This document shows, in pieces, positions 10,170 to 21,328 of a DNA stretch of 42,909 bases. A model generated the notes under the pieces. That model ran no database searches. It was not told where the DNA came from and worked only from the letters and a program-made list of their open reading frames with translations. A program made the position numbers and the translations under genes. The stretch's first letter is position 1; every line of letters begins with the position of its first letter. The DNA comes from Candidatus Competibacteraceae bacterium (GTDB taxonomy: Bacteria > Pseudomonadota > Gammaproteobacteria > Competibacterales > Competibacteraceae): positions 1 through 42,909 of the forward strand of contig REEE01000270.1 in assembly GCA_007695245.1 (NCBI GenBank), given 5' to 3'.

Positions 10170-11729
10170 ATGCAACTCAAACCATCTGAAATCAGCGATC
10201 TGATCCGGCAGCGCCTGCAAGGTTTCCAGGCCACCGCCGAAGCGCGCACCGAAGGCTCCATCGTCAGTCTGGCCGACGGCATCGCCCGTCTCTATGGGCT
10301 CGACAACGCGATGCAGGGGGAAATGATCGAGTTCCCGGCACCCCGGGAAGGCGATCCCGTGACCTATGGTCTAGCTCTGAATCTGGAGCGAGACTCGGTC
10401 GGCACGGTGATCCTGGGCGATTACGAGCATCTGGCGGAGGGCGACAAGGCCCTTTGCACCGGCCGCATTCTGGAAGTGCCGGTCGGCGAAGCCCTGCTGG
10501 GGCGCGTGGTTAATACTCTGGGTCAGCCCATCGACGGTAAGGGGCCGATCAAGTCCACCCAGTCCTCGCCCATTGAGGTCATCGCCCCAGGCGTGATCGA
10601 ACGGCAGTCGGTCAGCCAGCCGGTGCAGACCGGTCTGAAAGCCATCGATGCCATGGTGCCGATCGGTCGCGGCCAGCGCGAATTGATCATCGGCGACCGC
10701 CAGACCGGCAAAACTGCGGTGGCGATCGATGCGATCATCAACCAAAAGAGCACGGGGGTTAAATGCATCTATGTGGCGATCGGCCAGAAGAACTCCTCGA
10801 TCGCCAACGTGGTGCGCAAACTGGAAGAGCACGGAGCGATGGATCACACCATCGTGGTCGCCGCCAGCGCCTCCGAATCGGCGGCGATGCTGTATATCGC
10901 CCCCTACTCCGGCTGCGCCATGGGTGAATACTTCCGCGATCGTGGCGAGGATGCCCTGATCGTCTATGACGATCTGTCCAAGCAGGCGGTGGCCTATCGC
11001 GAGGTTTCGCTGCTGTTGCGCCGACCGCCGGGCCGTGAGGCCTTCCCCGGCGACGTGTTCTACCTGCACTCCCGCCTGCTGGAGCGGGCCTCGCGCATCA
11101 ACGCCGACGAAGTCGAACGCTTGACCGACGGCGCGGTGAAAGGCCAGACCGGCTCGCTGACCGCGTTACCGATCATCGAAACCCAGGCCGGCGACGTGTC
11201 GGCGTTCGTGCCTACCAACGTGATCTCCATCACCGACGGGCAGATCTACCTGGAAACCGACCTGTTCAACGCCGGCATCCGGCCCGCCATCAATCCGGGC
11301 CTGTCGGTTTCCCGGGTCGGCGGCGCCGCCCAGACCAAGATCGTCAAGAAACTCGGCGGTGGTGTCCGCCTGGCCCTGGCTCAGTATCGCGAACTGGCGG
11401 GATTCGCCCAGTTCGCCTCCGACTTGGATGAGGCTACCCGCAAGCAACTCGAGCGCGGCCAACGCGTGACCGAGTTGATGAAGCAGAAGCAATACTCGCC
11501 GATGTCGGTCGCCGAGATGGCGCTTTCACTGTTTGCCGTGGATCGAGGTTACCTGGACGATGTCCCGTTGAATCAGATCGGGCACTTTGAAGCCGAGTTG
11601 CTGGCGCACGCTCGGTCTCGGCAAGGCGAATTGCTCGACCGGATCAACGCGACGGGCGATTACAACGACGAAATCGAAACCGGTCTGAAAAAGACCGTTG
11701 AGGATTTCAAGGCCCACTACGTCGGTTAA
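10170..11729 (+). CDS. atpA: ATP synthase F1 subunit alpha
   Basis: Alpha is the non-catalytic nucleotide-binding subunit of the F1 head. The 519-aa product carries Walker A GDRQTGKT (175-182), [34 protein letters not shown], and [17 protein letters not shown] with the conserved Arg near the catalytic interface. Length and order are standard. The ATG at 10170 follows a purine-rich AGGGGA. Confidence 0.98.
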   Translation: MQLKPSEISDLIRQRLQGFQATAEARTEGSIVSLADGIARLYGLDNAMQGEMIEFPAPREGDPVTYGLALNLERDSVGTVILGDYEHLAEGDKALCTGRILEVPVGEALLGRVVNTLGQPIDGKGPIKSTQSSPIEVIAPGVIERQSVSQPVQTGLKAIDAMVPIGRGQRELIIGDRQTGKTAVAIDAIINQKSTGVKCIYVAIGQKNSSIANVVRKLEEHGAMDHTIVVAASASESAAMLYIAPYSGCAMGEYFRDRGEDALIVYDDLSKQAVAYREVSLLLRRPPGREAFPGDVFYLHSRLLERASRINADEVERLTDGAVKGQTGSLTALPIIETQAGDVSAFVPTNVISITDGQIYLETDLFNAGIRPAINPGLSVSRVGGAAQTKIVKKLGGGVRLALAQYRELAGFAQFASDLDEATRKQLERGQRVTELMKQKQYSPMSVAEMALSLFAVDRGYLDDVPLNQIGHFEAELLAHARSRQGELLDRINATGDYNDEIETGLKKTVEDFKAHYVG

Positions 11730-11741
11730 ACGGGTGACAGC

Positions 11742-12671
11742 ATGGCAGGCGCCAAAGAGATACGAAGCAAAATCAAGAGCATCCAAAGTACGCAGAAGAT
11801 CACCAAAGCCATGGAAATGGTGGCGGCGAGCAAAATGCGCAAGGCCTTGGAACGCATGCAGGCGGCTCGACCCTATGCGATCAAGATTCGTAATGTCATC
11901 TCACACTTGGCCCATGCGCACACCGATTATCGCAGTCCGGGGCTCGTGGAGCGTGAGTTGAAGCGGGTCGGACTCATCATTATTTCCACCGATCGTGGCC
12001 TGTGCGGCGGCTTGAACAGCAATCTGTTCAGAATCACCATCGGCGCGATGCAGCAATGGCGCGTCCAAGGGGTTGAAGTCGATCTTTGTGTCGTCGGGAC
12101 CAAGGCGTTTCAGTTCTTCCGCCGGTTGCGAGGCAACATCGTCGCTCACATCGCCCACTTGGGCGACGCGCCCCGCTTTGAAGATGTGCTCGGACCGGTG
12201 AAGATCATGGCCGACGCCTTTACCGAGGGGCGCATCGATGCGATCTACCTGGTGTACAACGAGTTTGTCAACACCATGAGCCAGAAGCCCAGGATCGAGC
12301 GACTGTTTCCGGTGACGTCGGAGGTGAAGGGGACCGCGCCCCGGCACAGCGATGACACCTACGAGCCCGATATCACGAGCAGAATACCGGCCGGGACGGT
12401 ACTCCCCGCGCACCCTTGGGACTACATCTACGAGCCCGCGCCCGAGGAACTGATCGAGTTGTTGCTCCGCCGCTATGGCGAGTCGGTGGTGTACCAGGCG
12501 CTGGCGGAGAACGTAGCCTGCGAGATGGCCGCTCGGATGGTCGCCATGAAGAGTGCGTCCGACAACGCGGGCACGCTCATCGACGAACTGCAACTGATCT
12601 ACAACAAGGCCCGACAGGCGTCGATCACGCAGGAGTTGGCCGAGATCGTCGGAGGCGCCGCGGCGGTGTAA
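11742..12671 (+). CDS. atpG: ATP synthase F1 subunit gamma, with an insertion
   Basis: Gamma is the rotating central shaft. The N-terminal coiled coil ([34 protein letters not shown]) and the C-terminal helix ([21 protein letters not shown]) are fully conserved. The protein is 309 aa, about 20 longer than E. coli gamma. The extra residues lie roughly at 192-225, between ERLFPV and WDYIYEP, in a Pro- and Asp-containing stretch on the globular domain. The gene lies 12 bases after atpA. Confidence 0.97.
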   Translation: MAGAKEIRSKIKSIQSTQKITKAMEMVAASKMRKALERMQAARPYAIKIRNVISHLAHAHTDYRSPGLVERELKRVGLIIISTDRGLCGGLNSNLFRITIGAMQQWRVQGVEVDLCVVGTKAFQFFRRLRGNIVAHIAHLGDAPRFEDVLGPVKIMADAFTEGRIDAIYLVYNEFVNTMSQKPRIERLFPVTSEVKGTAPRHSDDTYEPDITSRIPAGTVLPAHPWDYIYEPAPEELIELLLRRYGESVVYQALAENVACEMAARMVAMKSASDNAGTLIDELQLIYNKARQASITQELAEIVGGAAAV

Positions 12672-12701
12672 GGTCGCCAAGGTTGCGAGGTCGCCGCGGA
12701 A

Positions 12702-12724
12702 GCCCGTTTCCGCCGGAAACGGGC
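12702..12724 (+). other. Perfect 10-bp stem-loop between atpG and atpD
   Basis: GCCCGTTTCC (12702-12711) and GGAAACGGGC (12715-12724) pair perfectly around a GCC loop in the 86-base atpG-atpD gap. No T-tract follows, so it is not a terminator. A role in mRNA processing or stability between the two cistrons is inference. Confidence 0.7.
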
Positions 12725-12733
12725 GCCAGTTGA

Positions 12734-14134
<1,401 letters not shown>

Positions 14135-14205
14135 TGGGGTGGCGCTCCGGGAGCCAGACTCTTCCCGGCGCGCGTTCCATTCGCAACCGATCGAGGAGAT
14201 ACATC

Positions 14206-14634
14206 ATGGCCATGACGCTGCATGTCGACATCGTCAGCGCGGAGAAAGAGTTGTTCTCGGGACCCGCGGAGATGGTGGTCGCGCCAGGCGAGCTCGGGGA
14301 GCTGGGGATTTTGCCTCGCCACAGCCAGTTACTGACCCGGCTCAAACCGGGGCAGGTTCGAATACGGTTGCTGGGCGGCGAAGAGCAACTGTTTTACGTT
14401 TCGGGCGGGTTGCTGGAAGTGCAGCCGCATGTGGTCACCATCCTGTCCGATACCGCCGAACGGGCCAAGGATCTGGACGAGTCGGCGGCGCAGGCGGCCC
14501 GGCAGCGCGCCGAGCAAGCGATCGGCGATCATCGGAGCGAATTTGAGTTCGCCAGGGCCAAGGCCGAGTTGGCTGAGGCCATCGCCCAGTTACAAGCCAT
14601 CGAGAAAATGCGCAAGTTGCGCAAATCGGGCTGA
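14206..14634 (+). CDS. atpC: ATP synthase F1 subunit epsilon
   Basis: Epsilon couples rotation to the c-ring and can inhibit hydrolysis. The 142-aa protein starts [17 protein letters not shown] and has the beta-sandwich motifs [19 protein letters not shown] and [27 protein letters not shown]-terminal two-helix hairpin follows. The ATG at 14206 sits behind GAGGAGAT. It is the last gene of the operon; a terminator follows within 36 bases. Confidence 0.96.
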   Translation: MAMTLHVDIVSAEKELFSGPAEMVVAPGELGELGILPRHSQLLTRLKPGQVRIRLLGGEEQLFYVSGGLLEVQPHVVTILSDTAERAKDLDESAAQAARQRAEQAIGDHRSEFEFARAKAELAEAIAQLQAIEKMRKLRKSG

Positions 14635-14669
14635 TCCGGCTAATAATAATAACGATCTCGACCCCGCTG

Positions 14670-14698
14670 GGCCGTGACCAAGGTCACGGCCTTTTTGT
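14670..14698 (+). terminator. Intrinsic terminator of the atp operon
   Basis: GGCCGTGACC (14670-14679) pairs perfectly with GGTCACGGCC (14682-14691). It is followed directly by TTTTTGTTT. It lies 35 bases after the atpC stop. Confidence 0.92.
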
Positions 14699-14794
14699 TT
14701 GCGGGACTTTTTGTTTTGGGGATTGGCACGGCCCGCCATGCCAGGGCTCGCGTTCGGTACAATAGCTTGAGAAAGTATGGGAGGATTGGCGATC

Positions 14795-16171
14795 ATGCAA
14801 CAGCTTTCGGTGGTGATCCTGGCTGCGGGCCAGGGTAAGCGGATGGTTTCGGATTTACCCAAGGTTCTGCACCCGGTGGGCGGCCGGCCGTTGCTGGCCC
14901 ACGTCCTGGCCACAGCCAGAGGGCTGGAGGCGACCGCGCGGCTGGTGGTCTACGGCCATGGCGGCGCGGCGGTCAAGACGGCGTGCTCCGGTGAGGACGA
15001 GGTGCTGTGGGTCGAGCAGGCCGAGCAGCTCGGCACGGGTCATGCGGTGGCGCAGGCGCTGCCGTTGCTCGACGATGCCGGCGTGACGCTGGTGTTGTAC
15101 GGCGACGTGCCGCTGATCCGCGCCGAGACGCTGCGGCCGCTGGTGGTCGCCGCCCAACGGGGCAGCCTGGCGGTGCTGACGGTCGAGTTGGCCGATCCCG
15201 CAGGCTATGGTCGCATGATTCGCAACGAACAGGGCCAGGTCTGTCGGATCGTCGAGGACAAGGAGGCGACGGCCGAAGAGCGGCGCCTGCGCGAGGTCAA
15301 TACCGGGATTCTGGCGGTCTCGACCGCGAAACTGCGCGGGTGGGTGGCCAGTCTGGACAATGACAACGCCCAAGGCGAGTACTACCTGACCGATACGGTC
15401 GCGCTGGCGGTGCGCGACGGGACGCCGGTCGAGGCCTTTACCGTCGCTGACCCCGAGGAGGTGCAGGGTGTCAACGATCGCCGGCAATTGGCGCACTTGG
15501 AGCGCATCTATCAGCGGCGGCAGGCCGAACGGCTGATGCGCGAGGGTGCGACCTTGCTGGATCCAGCCCGGGTGGACGTGCGCGGTACGGTGACCACGGG
15601 TAAGGATGTGCTGATCGATGTCAACGTAGTGTTCGAGGGCACGGTGCAACTGGGCGATCGGGTCCGGATCGGACCGTTCTGCGTGCTGCGAAATGCGGTC
15701 ATCGGCGACGATGTCACCGTATTGTCGCATTCCTGGATCGAAGAGGCCGAGATCGGCCCCGACGCGAAGATTGGCCCCTTCGCCCGGTTGCGGCCGGGGA
15801 CGCGCCTGGCGGCGGGCGTCCATATCGGTAACTTTGTGGAAACCAAAAAGGCGAGCATTGGCTCCGACTCCAAAGTCAATCACCTGGCTTATATCGGCGA
15901 CGCCGAGATCGGGGCCGAGGTCAACATTGGCGCCGGGACCATCACCTGTAACTACGATGGCGTTAACAAACACCCCACCACGATTGGCGACGGTGCTTTC
16001 ATCGGCTCCAACACCTCGCTGGTAGCGCCGGTGCGGGTGGGCAAAGGGGCGACGGTAGGCGCGGGGTCGGCCGTCAGCCGCAACGTGCCCGATGGCAGTC
16101 TGTGTTTGACCCGCGCCCCGCGCAAGGAAGTCGCGAACTGGTTGCGACCGGTCAAGCAGACCAAGGATTAG
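14795..16171 (+). CDS. glmU: Bifunctional GlmU: GlcN-1-P acetyltransferase / UDP-GlcNAc pyrophosphorylase
   Basis: GlmU makes UDP-GlcNAc for peptidoglycan and LPS. The N-terminal uridyltransferase domain has [21 protein letters not shown] (from residue 9), [16 protein letters not shown] and NTGILAV. The C-terminal left-handed beta-helix acetyltransferase carries [20 protein letters not shown] and [17 protein letters not shown]. Its 458 aa is normal. The ATG at 14795 lies 9 bases after GGGAGGA (14779-14785); the ATG at 14777 precedes that site. atpC-glmU adjacency is conserved in gammaproteobacteria, but here a terminator separates them. Confidence 0.97.
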   Translation: MQQLSVVILAAGQGKRMVSDLPKVLHPVGGRPLLAHVLATARGLEATARLVVYGHGGAAVKTACSGEDEVLWVEQAEQLGTGHAVAQALPLLDDAGVTLVLYGDVPLIRAETLRPLVVAAQRGSLAVLTVELADPAGYGRMIRNEQGQVCRIVEDKEATAEERRLREVNTGILAVSTAKLRGWVASLDNDNAQGEYYLTDTVALAVRDGTPVEAFTVADPEEVQGVNDRRQLAHLERIYQRRQAERLMREGATLLDPARVDVRGTVTTGKDVLIDVNVVFEGTVQLGDRVRIGPFCVLRNAVIGDDVTVLSHSWIEEAEIGPDAKIGPFARLRPGTRLAAGVHIGNFVETKKASIGSDSKVNHLAYIGDAEIGAEVNIGAGTITCNYDGVNKHPTTIGDGAFIGSNTSLVAPVRVGKGATVGAGSAVSRNVPDGSLCLTRAPRKEVANWLRPVKQTKD

Positions 16172-16209
16172 GATTTTTCATACAACCCCTTTACGTATCA
16201 GGAACCGCT

Positions 16210-17628
16210 ATGGCCAAGACCCGTTTCGCCCCCAGCCCCACCGGTTACCTGCATGTCGGCGGCGCCCGCACGGCGCTGTTTTCCTGGCTGTACGCCCGCC
16301 GGCACGGCGGTCCCTTCGTGCTGCGCATTGAGGATACCGATCTGGAGCGCTCCACTCCGGAGTCGGTCAACGCCATCCTGGAGGGGATGAACTGGCTGGG
16401 ACTCGATTACGATGAAGGACCGTTTTATCAGACCCAGCGTTTCGGACGCTATCGGGAAGTATTGCAGCAATTACTGCGCGAGGGCCAAGCCTATTACTGC
16501 TATTGCACCCGGGAAGAACTGGAGGCGTTGCGCGCCGCCCAGATGGTCCGGAAGGAGAAGCCGCGCTACGACGGTCGCTACCGCGATTACGAGGGTCCGC
16601 CGCGTCCGGACGTAGAGCCGGTGATCCGGTTTCGCAGCCCCCTGGATGGCGAGGTGGTGGTGGACGATCTGATCCGTGGCCGGATCGTCATCCGCAACAG
16701 CGAACTGGACGATCTGATCATCGCCCGCGCCGACGGCAGCCCCACCTATAATTTCTGCGTGGTGGTGGACGATCTGGACATGGGCATCACCCATGTCATT
16801 CGCGGCGACGACCACATCAACAATACGCCACGCCAGATCAATATCTTCCAGGCGCTGGGAGCGCCGCCGCCGCAGTACGCGCACGTACCGATGATTCTGG
16901 GCGCGGACGGCAAACGGTTGTCCAAACGGCATGGCGCGGTCAGCGTCATGCAGTATCGCGACGACGGTTTCCTGCCGGAGGCGTTGCTGAATTATCTGGC
17001 GCGGCTGGGGTGGGCGCACGGCGACCAGGAAATCTTCAGTCTGGAAGAACTGGTGCAATTGTTCGATCTGGCCGCGGTCAACAAGGCGGCTTCCGCGTTC
17101 AATCCCGACAAGTTGCTGTGGTTGAACCAGCATTACCTGAAGACCGGCGATCCGAACCATGTGGCCCGCCATCTGAGTTGGCACGTCGGCCGGTTGGGCA
17201 TCGACCCGACCGCGGGACCCGCGCTGACTGAAGTGGTCAAGGCGTTTCGGGAGCGGGCTAAAACTCTCAAGGAGATGGCCGAAAACAGCGCCTTCCTGTA
17301 CCAGGAATTTGTGGATTACGACGAGAAAGCGGCCAGCAAGCATCTTAATGCCGTCGCCAAGGCACCGCTGCGGCGGCTGAGCGAGATGCTGGCCACGCTG
17401 CCGGAGTGGCGCGCCGAAGCGATTCATGCGGCGGTGGCTCAAGTCGCCACGGAGAGCGATTTACCGCTCGGCAAAGTCGCGCAGCCGCTGCGGGTGGCGG
17501 TGGCGGGCACGGCGGTGTCGCCACCGATCGACCTGACCCTGGATCTGTTGGGACGGTCCAAAACCCTGGCCCGGATCCAGCGGGCGCTAGACTATCTCCA
17601 GCAGCAGTCCCAGCATGGCTCGACTTAA
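16210..17628 (+). CDS. gltX: Glutamyl-tRNA synthetase
   Basis: GltX charges tRNA-Glu with glutamate. The class I signatures are HVGG (residues 15-18, the HIGH motif) and KRLSKR (235-240, the KMSKS motif). [25 protein letters not shown] is highly conserved. The 472-aa length is normal. In E. coli a zinc is held by Cys-x-Cys and a later Cys-x-His. Here Cys97 and Cys99 remain, but the second pair is Tyr124 and Asp126, so that zinc site is probably lost. The ATG at 16210 follows AGGA. A tRNA-Glu gene lies about 180 bases downstream. Confidence 0.97.
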   Translation: MAKTRFAPSPTGYLHVGGARTALFSWLYARRHGGPFVLRIEDTDLERSTPESVNAILEGMNWLGLDYDEGPFYQTQRFGRYREVLQQLLREGQAYYCYCTREELEALRAAQMVRKEKPRYDGRYRDYEGPPRPDVEPVIRFRSPLDGEVVVDDLIRGRIVIRNSELDDLIIARADGSPTYNFCVVVDDLDMGITHVIRGDDHINNTPRQINIFQALGAPPPQYAHVPMILGADGKRLSKRHGAVSVMQYRDDGFLPEALLNYLARLGWAHGDQEIFSLEELVQLFDLAAVNKAASAFNPDKLLWLNQHYLKTGDPNHVARHLSWHVGRLGIDPTAGPALTEVVKAFRERAKTLKEMAENSAFLYQEFVDYDEKAASKHLNAVAKAPLRRLSEMLATLPEWRAEAIHAAVAQVATESDLPLGKVAQPLRVAVAGTAVSPPIDLTLDLLGRSKTLARIQRALDYLQQQSQHGST

Positions 17629-17633
17629 AAAAG

Positions 17634-17662
17634 TTGACAGAAACAGCCAGGTCTTTTAAATT
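17634..17662 (+). promoter_or_regulatory. Promoter of the tRNA-Ala/tRNA-Glu pair
   Basis: A perfect TTGACA (17634-17639) lies 17 bases upstream of TAAATT (17657-17662), just after the gltX stop. The predicted start near 17669 leaves a short leader before tRNA-Ala at 17680. Confidence 0.65.
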
Positions 17663-17679
17663 GCCTGTCTCCAATAATT

Positions 17680-17755
<76 letters not shown>

Positions 17756-17804
17756 CCCTTCACCGAGTCCGGTAGTAGGGTTCTTTAGTTTTAACCTGCC
17801 TAAG

Positions 17805-17880
17805 GTCCCCATCGTCTAGAGGCCGAGGACACCGCCCTTTCACGGCGGTAACAGGGGTTCGAATCCCCTTGGGGACGCCA
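17805..17880 (+). tRNA. tRNA-Glu (anticodon TTC)
   Basis: This is a 76-nt cloverleaf with encoded CCA, nearly identical to E. coli tRNA-Glu. The acceptor arms are GTCCCC/GGGGAC. The anticodon stem CCGCC/GGCGG frames loop CTTTCAC, with TTC at 17839-17841. It lies 49 bases after tRNA-Ala and is probably co-transcribed. Confidence 0.97.
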
Positions 17881-17939
17881 ATTCAATCAGTCCGTTACGA
17901 ACCGCTGGTCGGGTTTTCCCAACGGTTGTCCGATCTTGG

Positions 17940-18896
17940 TCAAGCTTTGATCTCGAACAGGGCCAGAGTTTCCAGGCAGCGGCGGCGGTGGGCGTTGCCG
18001 TGGGCCGGTGGAATACGCACGCCCGGTAGATACAGACCGTACTTCCGACCCTCGTTCTCGGCCTTCAGCACCCACTGACAGAGTTGCGCCAGACGCGGTT
18101 CGATGTGGTCGATCCCCAGCAGTCGCCAGTCCAGCCACAGTTCCGGCCGGGCCTGATCGGTGAAATTCTTGACCAATAGCTGCTCGGTGCGGGTCGTGGC
18201 CTTCCAGGCGATCCGACGCGGCGAATCGCCCCGCGCGTAGGAACGAAATCCGGCGTAATCCTCACTGCCCGATCCTTGTTCGCCCAAGCCGCTACCCGCG
18301 CCGCTCGGCAGCGCGGCCGGCAGCGGCCGCCGGCCGCGCGGCGCCGGATAGACCAGGCAACCCCGCTCGAATTCCACCCAACTCCACGACTGCAACAGAC
18401 CCAGCGGATAGCGGGTCAGCACCCGCACCCTCCCGACTCGCAGCCAACCGCGCCGCTGGGTGGGAATCCGCAGGGTGACGATCGCCGCGCCGTTCGCCGG
18501 GAGATCCACGTACTGGGGCGGCTGGTCGAGCCATTGCAGGGCGATGCCGTACCGGGGTTTGGGATCGGGATTTTCCAGCCGAAACGTGAACCGGACCTCC
18601 TGGCCGACGAACACCGGTTCGGTGCCGCCGGCGTGGACGATCAAGCCCAGCAGGTTGTCGTGCGCCTGCCACATGCTGTTGTGGGCGACGGCGACCAGCA
18701 GGAACGTAAAGGCGAATCCCATGCTGTTGCTGTAATTGATCGACCACAGAAACAATACGAACAGCAGCATGGCGAAGGCGTAGCCCTGCCGGGTGGGCAG
18801 AATATAGATGCGGCGGCGCTCCAACCGGACCGGGCCGCGCACCGGCTGCTGGCCGCGGGTGACCCAGGCTTCGAACCGTCGCCACAGCCCGTGCAT
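17940..18896 (-). CDS. DUF58 domain protein (MoxR-associated)
   Basis: DUF58 proteins usually sit beside MoxR ATPases and are thought to take part in assembly of complexes at the envelope. Their biochemical role is not settled. The 318-aa product has two adjacent hydrophobic segments near the N-terminus (YAFAMLLFVLFLWSIN, SMGFAFTFLLVAVAHN), a beta-rich middle, and the DUF58 signature GFRSYARGDSPRRIAWKAT. The ATG at 18896 lies 11 bases after the moxR stop, with no clear ribosome site, so translation may be coupled. No von Willebrand or transglutaminase partner genes follow. Confidence 0.85.
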   Translation of the reverse strand: MHGLWRRFEAWVTRGQQPVRGPVRLERRRIYILPTRQGYAFAMLLFVLFLWSINYSNSMGFAFTFLLVAVAHNSMWQAHDNLLGLIVHAGGTEPVFVGQEVRFTFRLENPDPKPRYGIALQWLDQPPQYVDLPANGAAIVTLRIPTQRRGWLRVGRVRVLTRYPLGLLQSWSWVEFERGCLVYPAPRGRRPLPAALPSGAGSGLGEQGSGSEDYAGFRSYARGDSPRRIAWKATTRTEQLLVKNFTDQARPELWLDWRLLGIDHIEPRLAQLCQWVLKAENEGRKYGLYLPGVRIPPAHGNAHRRRCLETLALFEIKA

Positions 18897-18907
18897 GATT
18901 GGGGAGG

Positions 18908-19837
18908 TCAGACTGGCACCGCCACGCCGGCGCGCAAAAAGCCAACGAGATCGGCGGACGACTGTTCCAGATGATCCTCGCCCGGATGCAGGCGATGGCC
19001 CACCACGACGGGCAAGACGGTCTGCACGTCTTCCGGCAAGACATGGCCGCGCCGGTGCAGCAGCGCCCAAGCGCGCGCCGCGCGCAGCAGCGCCAGCCCG
19101 GCGCGCGGCGACAACCCACCGCGAAACTGGTTGGACTGGCGGGAGAACGCCAGCAGTCCCTGGAGGTAGTCCAGCAGCGGCGGCGCGACGTGAATCCCGG
19201 CCACCCGGCCCTGCGCCTCATGCAACTGCGCCGGGGTCATGCCGACCGGTAGGCGCGCCAGCACTTCGCGACGGTCCTCCCCTTCCAGCAACAGTCGTTC
19301 GGCCTGAACATCGGGATAGCCCAGTTCGATCCGCATCAGAAACCGGTCGAGCTGCGATTCCGGCAGCGGGAAGGTGCCGATCTGATAGGCGGGATTCTGG
19401 GTGGCGATGACAAAGAACGGCTCCGGCAACGGGCGGGTCTCGCCCTCGATGGTCACCTGGCCTTCTTCCATGGCTTCCAGCAGGGCGCTCTGGGTTTTAG
19501 GCGTGGCGCGATTGATCTCGTCGGCCAGGATCAGTTGCGCGAAGATCGGGCCGGGATGAAACACGAAGGTCTCGCGCTGGCGCTCGTACACCGCCGCGCC
19601 GAGAATATCGGCCGGCAGCAGGTCGCTGGTGAACTGAATGCGCTGGTATTGCAAACCCAGACAGCGGGCCAGGGCGTGGGCCAGGGTGGTTTTGCCCATC
19701 CCCGGCAAATCCTCGATCAGCAGATGACCGCGCGCCAGCAGACAGGCCACGGCTAACCGAATGGCGCGCTCCTTGCCGAGAATAGTCGAACCGACCTGCT
19801 GGATCACCTGCTCCAGACGGTCTTCCAGAGCGGCCAC
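18908..19837 (-). CDS. MoxR-family AAA+ ATPase
   Basis: This is a chaperone-like AAA+ ATPase. Walker A is EDLPGMGKTTLAHAL (about residues 42-56) and Walker B is LILADEINRATPKTQSALLEAM. The sensor and pore regions FVIATQNPAYQIGTFPLPESQLDRF are typical of MoxR. The 309-aa length is normal. The GTG start at 19837 is three bases from the stop of the upstream yrdA-like gene, indicating one minus-strand transcript yrdA-moxR-DUF58. Confidence 0.9.
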   Translation of the reverse strand: MAALEDRLEQVIQQVGSTILGKERAIRLAVACLLARGHLLIEDLPGMGKTTLAHALARCLGLQYQRIQFTSDLLPADILGAAVYERQRETFVFHPGPIFAQLILADEINRATPKTQSALLEAMEEGQVTIEGETRPLPEPFFVIATQNPAYQIGTFPLPESQLDRFLMRIELGYPDVQAERLLLEGEDRREVLARLPVGMTPAQLHEAQGRVAGIHVAPPLLDYLQGLLAFSRQSNQFRGGLSPRAGLALLRAARAWALLHRRGHVLPEDVQTVLPVVVGHRLHPGEDHLEQSSADLVGFLRAGVAVPV

Positions 19838-19840
19838 CGG

Positions 19841-20365
19841 TTAAGCCTGCGGGCGCAGGTTGCGTTTGAAGCGCTGGAAATTTTCCACATAGCGGGCGGC
19901 GGACAACCGCAAGCCGTCGATTTCCTGAGCGCTCAGCGCGCGCACGATCTTGCCCGGCGAGCCCTTGACCAGCGAACCGTCCGGGATGGTCTGGCCCTCG
20001 GTAATCAGGCTGTTGGCACCGATCAGACAGTTCTTGCCGATGGTCGCCCGGTTCATGATCAGGCTCTTGATGCCGATCAGGCTGCCGTCGCCGATGATGC
20101 AGCCGTGCAGCATGGCCAGGTGGCCGACCGTGACGTCGCGACCGATGGTCAGCAGGATGCCGGGGTCGGTATGCAGGATCGCCCCGTCCTGGATGTTGGA
20201 ATTTTCGCCGATGGTGATGACGTCGTTATCGCCACGCACTACGGCGTTGAACCAGATGCTGGCGTTCTGCTCGAGCACCACCGAACCGATGACGGTGGCG
20301 TTGTCGGCGATGAACCAATCGTCGCCGTGAAATTCGACCTTGCGGTCGCCAAGGGAATAGATCAC
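19841..20365 (-). CDS. yrdA: Gamma-carbonic-anhydrase-like hexapeptide protein (YrdA family)
   Basis: This is a left-handed beta-helix trimer of the gamma-carbonic anhydrase superfamily; YrdA relatives bind a metal but their activity is often uncertain. The 174-aa product shows [28 protein letters not shown]. Three likely metal-binding His lie in ILHTDPG and [10 protein letters not shown], followed by [11 protein letters not shown]. The GTG at 20365 follows a strong GGGAGGAG site. Upstream on this strand TATACT (20413-20418) is a possible -10 without a good -35. It heads the moxR-DUF58 operon. Confidence 0.88.
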   Translation of the reverse strand: MIYSLGDRKVEFHGDDWFIADNATVIGSVVLEQNASIWFNAVVRGDNDVITIGENSNIQDGAILHTDPGILLTIGRDVTVGHLAMLHGCIIGDGSLIGIKSLIMNRATIGKNCLIGANSLITEGQTIPDGSLVKGSPGKIVRALSAQEIDGLRLSAARYVENFQRFKRNLRPQA

Positions 20366-20483
20366 CGGCTCCTCCCGATTAGATGATGAGGCGGACTGAT
20401 GGAAACCGGGGCAGTATAACCGAGATCGAACGGCGGGCAGCGAGGCTGGCGGGAAACCCGGCGAGGGCTGCGGCGGTATCGGA

Positions 20484-20518
20484 AAGAAAAACGCCGAACT
20501 CCAGAGAGAGTTCGGCGT
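20484..20518 (-). terminator. Intrinsic terminator after the Cache-domain gene
   Basis: A perfect 10-bp stem pairs 20509-20518 with 20491-20500 around an 8-base loop. On the minus strand it is followed by TTTTTCTTT. It lies about 32 bases past the stop of the 20551-21012 gene. Confidence 0.88.
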
Positions 20519-20550
20519 GGCTGAATGATTGCGAACCGCCAAACGCGGCT

Positions 20551-21012
20551 TTATTGCTTGTAGTACCCAACGGCGCAGACTTGATCACCGACCTTGGTGA
20601 CATAGGTCACCTTTTCGGTAGGTTCTTCTTCACCCGGACGCGGCCACATGTAATCGACCTCGGCAATCTCGCCTTCCTGGGCCGTCGCGTAGATCTCCTC
20701 GCCGAGCGCCTTGCCGGCTTTGTCTTGCAGATCCTTCAAGCTCACGCTCAACAGCGCCTGATTGGCGCCATGCGCGGTGAACATTCCGTCGGGACCCCCG
20801 CAGAAGACGTATAGATCGCGATCTTTGAATCCCTCCGCGCCTTCGTTGAACGCGGCCAGGGCGCTGGCTTCATCGGCCTGCATGGCGGTGATGGCTCTTT
20901 CCAACATCGCCTTGGCTTCTTCAGGCGAGCCAAAGTCGTTAGCCCAGACACTGCTGGACAATCCCATAAAGCAGAGTGCGGCTATGCCATTGATCAGTAG
21001 CTTCTTCATCAT
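20551..21012 (-). CDS. Secreted single-Cache-domain protein
   Basis: This small periplasmic protein probably folds as a free-standing single Cache (sCache_2-like) domain, the ligand-binding module usually found on chemoreceptors. A signal peptide ([20 protein letters not shown], probable cut after VWA) precedes about 130 residues. These include [35 protein letters not shown] and [18 protein letters not shown], as in Cache proteins. The ligand is unknown. The ATG at 21012 lies 7 bases after AAGGAG; a second ATG follows at 21009. It is monocistronic with its own terminator. The two cysteines could form a disulfide. Confidence 0.82.
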   Translation of the reverse strand: MMKKLLINGIAALCFMGLSSSVWANDFGSPEEAKAMLERAITAMQADEASALAAFNEGAEGFKDRDLYVFCGGPDGMFTAHGANQALLSVSLKDLQDKAGKALGEEIYATAQEGEIAEVDYMWPRPGEEEPTEKVTYVTKVGDQVCAVGYYKQ

Positions 21013-21328
21013 CCTCGATCTCCTTGGGGTCTTATTGATTTGAACTTGCTTTCCGCCGCTGCGGGGCAGCGGCGTCCATAAACTGTAGACGGTGAATTCC
21101 AGGGGAACAAGGTGTTGGCGCAAAATTTTAGAGGGTTTTGACCCGTCTATTTCCCTGAAGCTTGACCGAGGCGTCGGCTCGTTGGCTCGGGTGGTTTTTG
21201 TTTTTGTCCTTAACCAGATACTCTGTTATCATTTTTTATAAAGCGTATGAATTCAACAACAACCGCCAACCAAAAATAACGACCGAGATCAATCCGACGC
21301 TCGAAGCGATGGCCGAGAGGGCAAAGTT
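21013..21328. other. Divergent intergenic region, Cache gene / SDR gene
   Basis: This 316-base gap holds the promoters of both neighbours and no gene that I can see. The minus-strand leader of the Cache gene contains a perfect 9-bp hairpin with a 3-base loop (21054-21062 with 21066-21074) but no T-tract. A weak minus-strand promoter (TTGTTC, 17 bases, TACAGT) lies upstream of it. Confidence 0.45.
21204..21232 (+). promoter_or_regulatory. Probable sigma70 promoter for the SDR gene
   Basis: TTGTCC (21204-21209) and TATCAT (21227-21232) are 17 bases apart, about 100 bases upstream of the ATG at 21329. Confidence 0.5.

Noticed and set aside
14855-15973. 372-codon minus-strand frame opposite glmU
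   Set aside because: It shadows well-conserved GlmU and has low-complexity composition with no motif.
21054-21074. Terminator in the Cache gene leader
   Set aside because: The hairpin is strong but has no T-run on either strand, so it is listed only as a leader structure.
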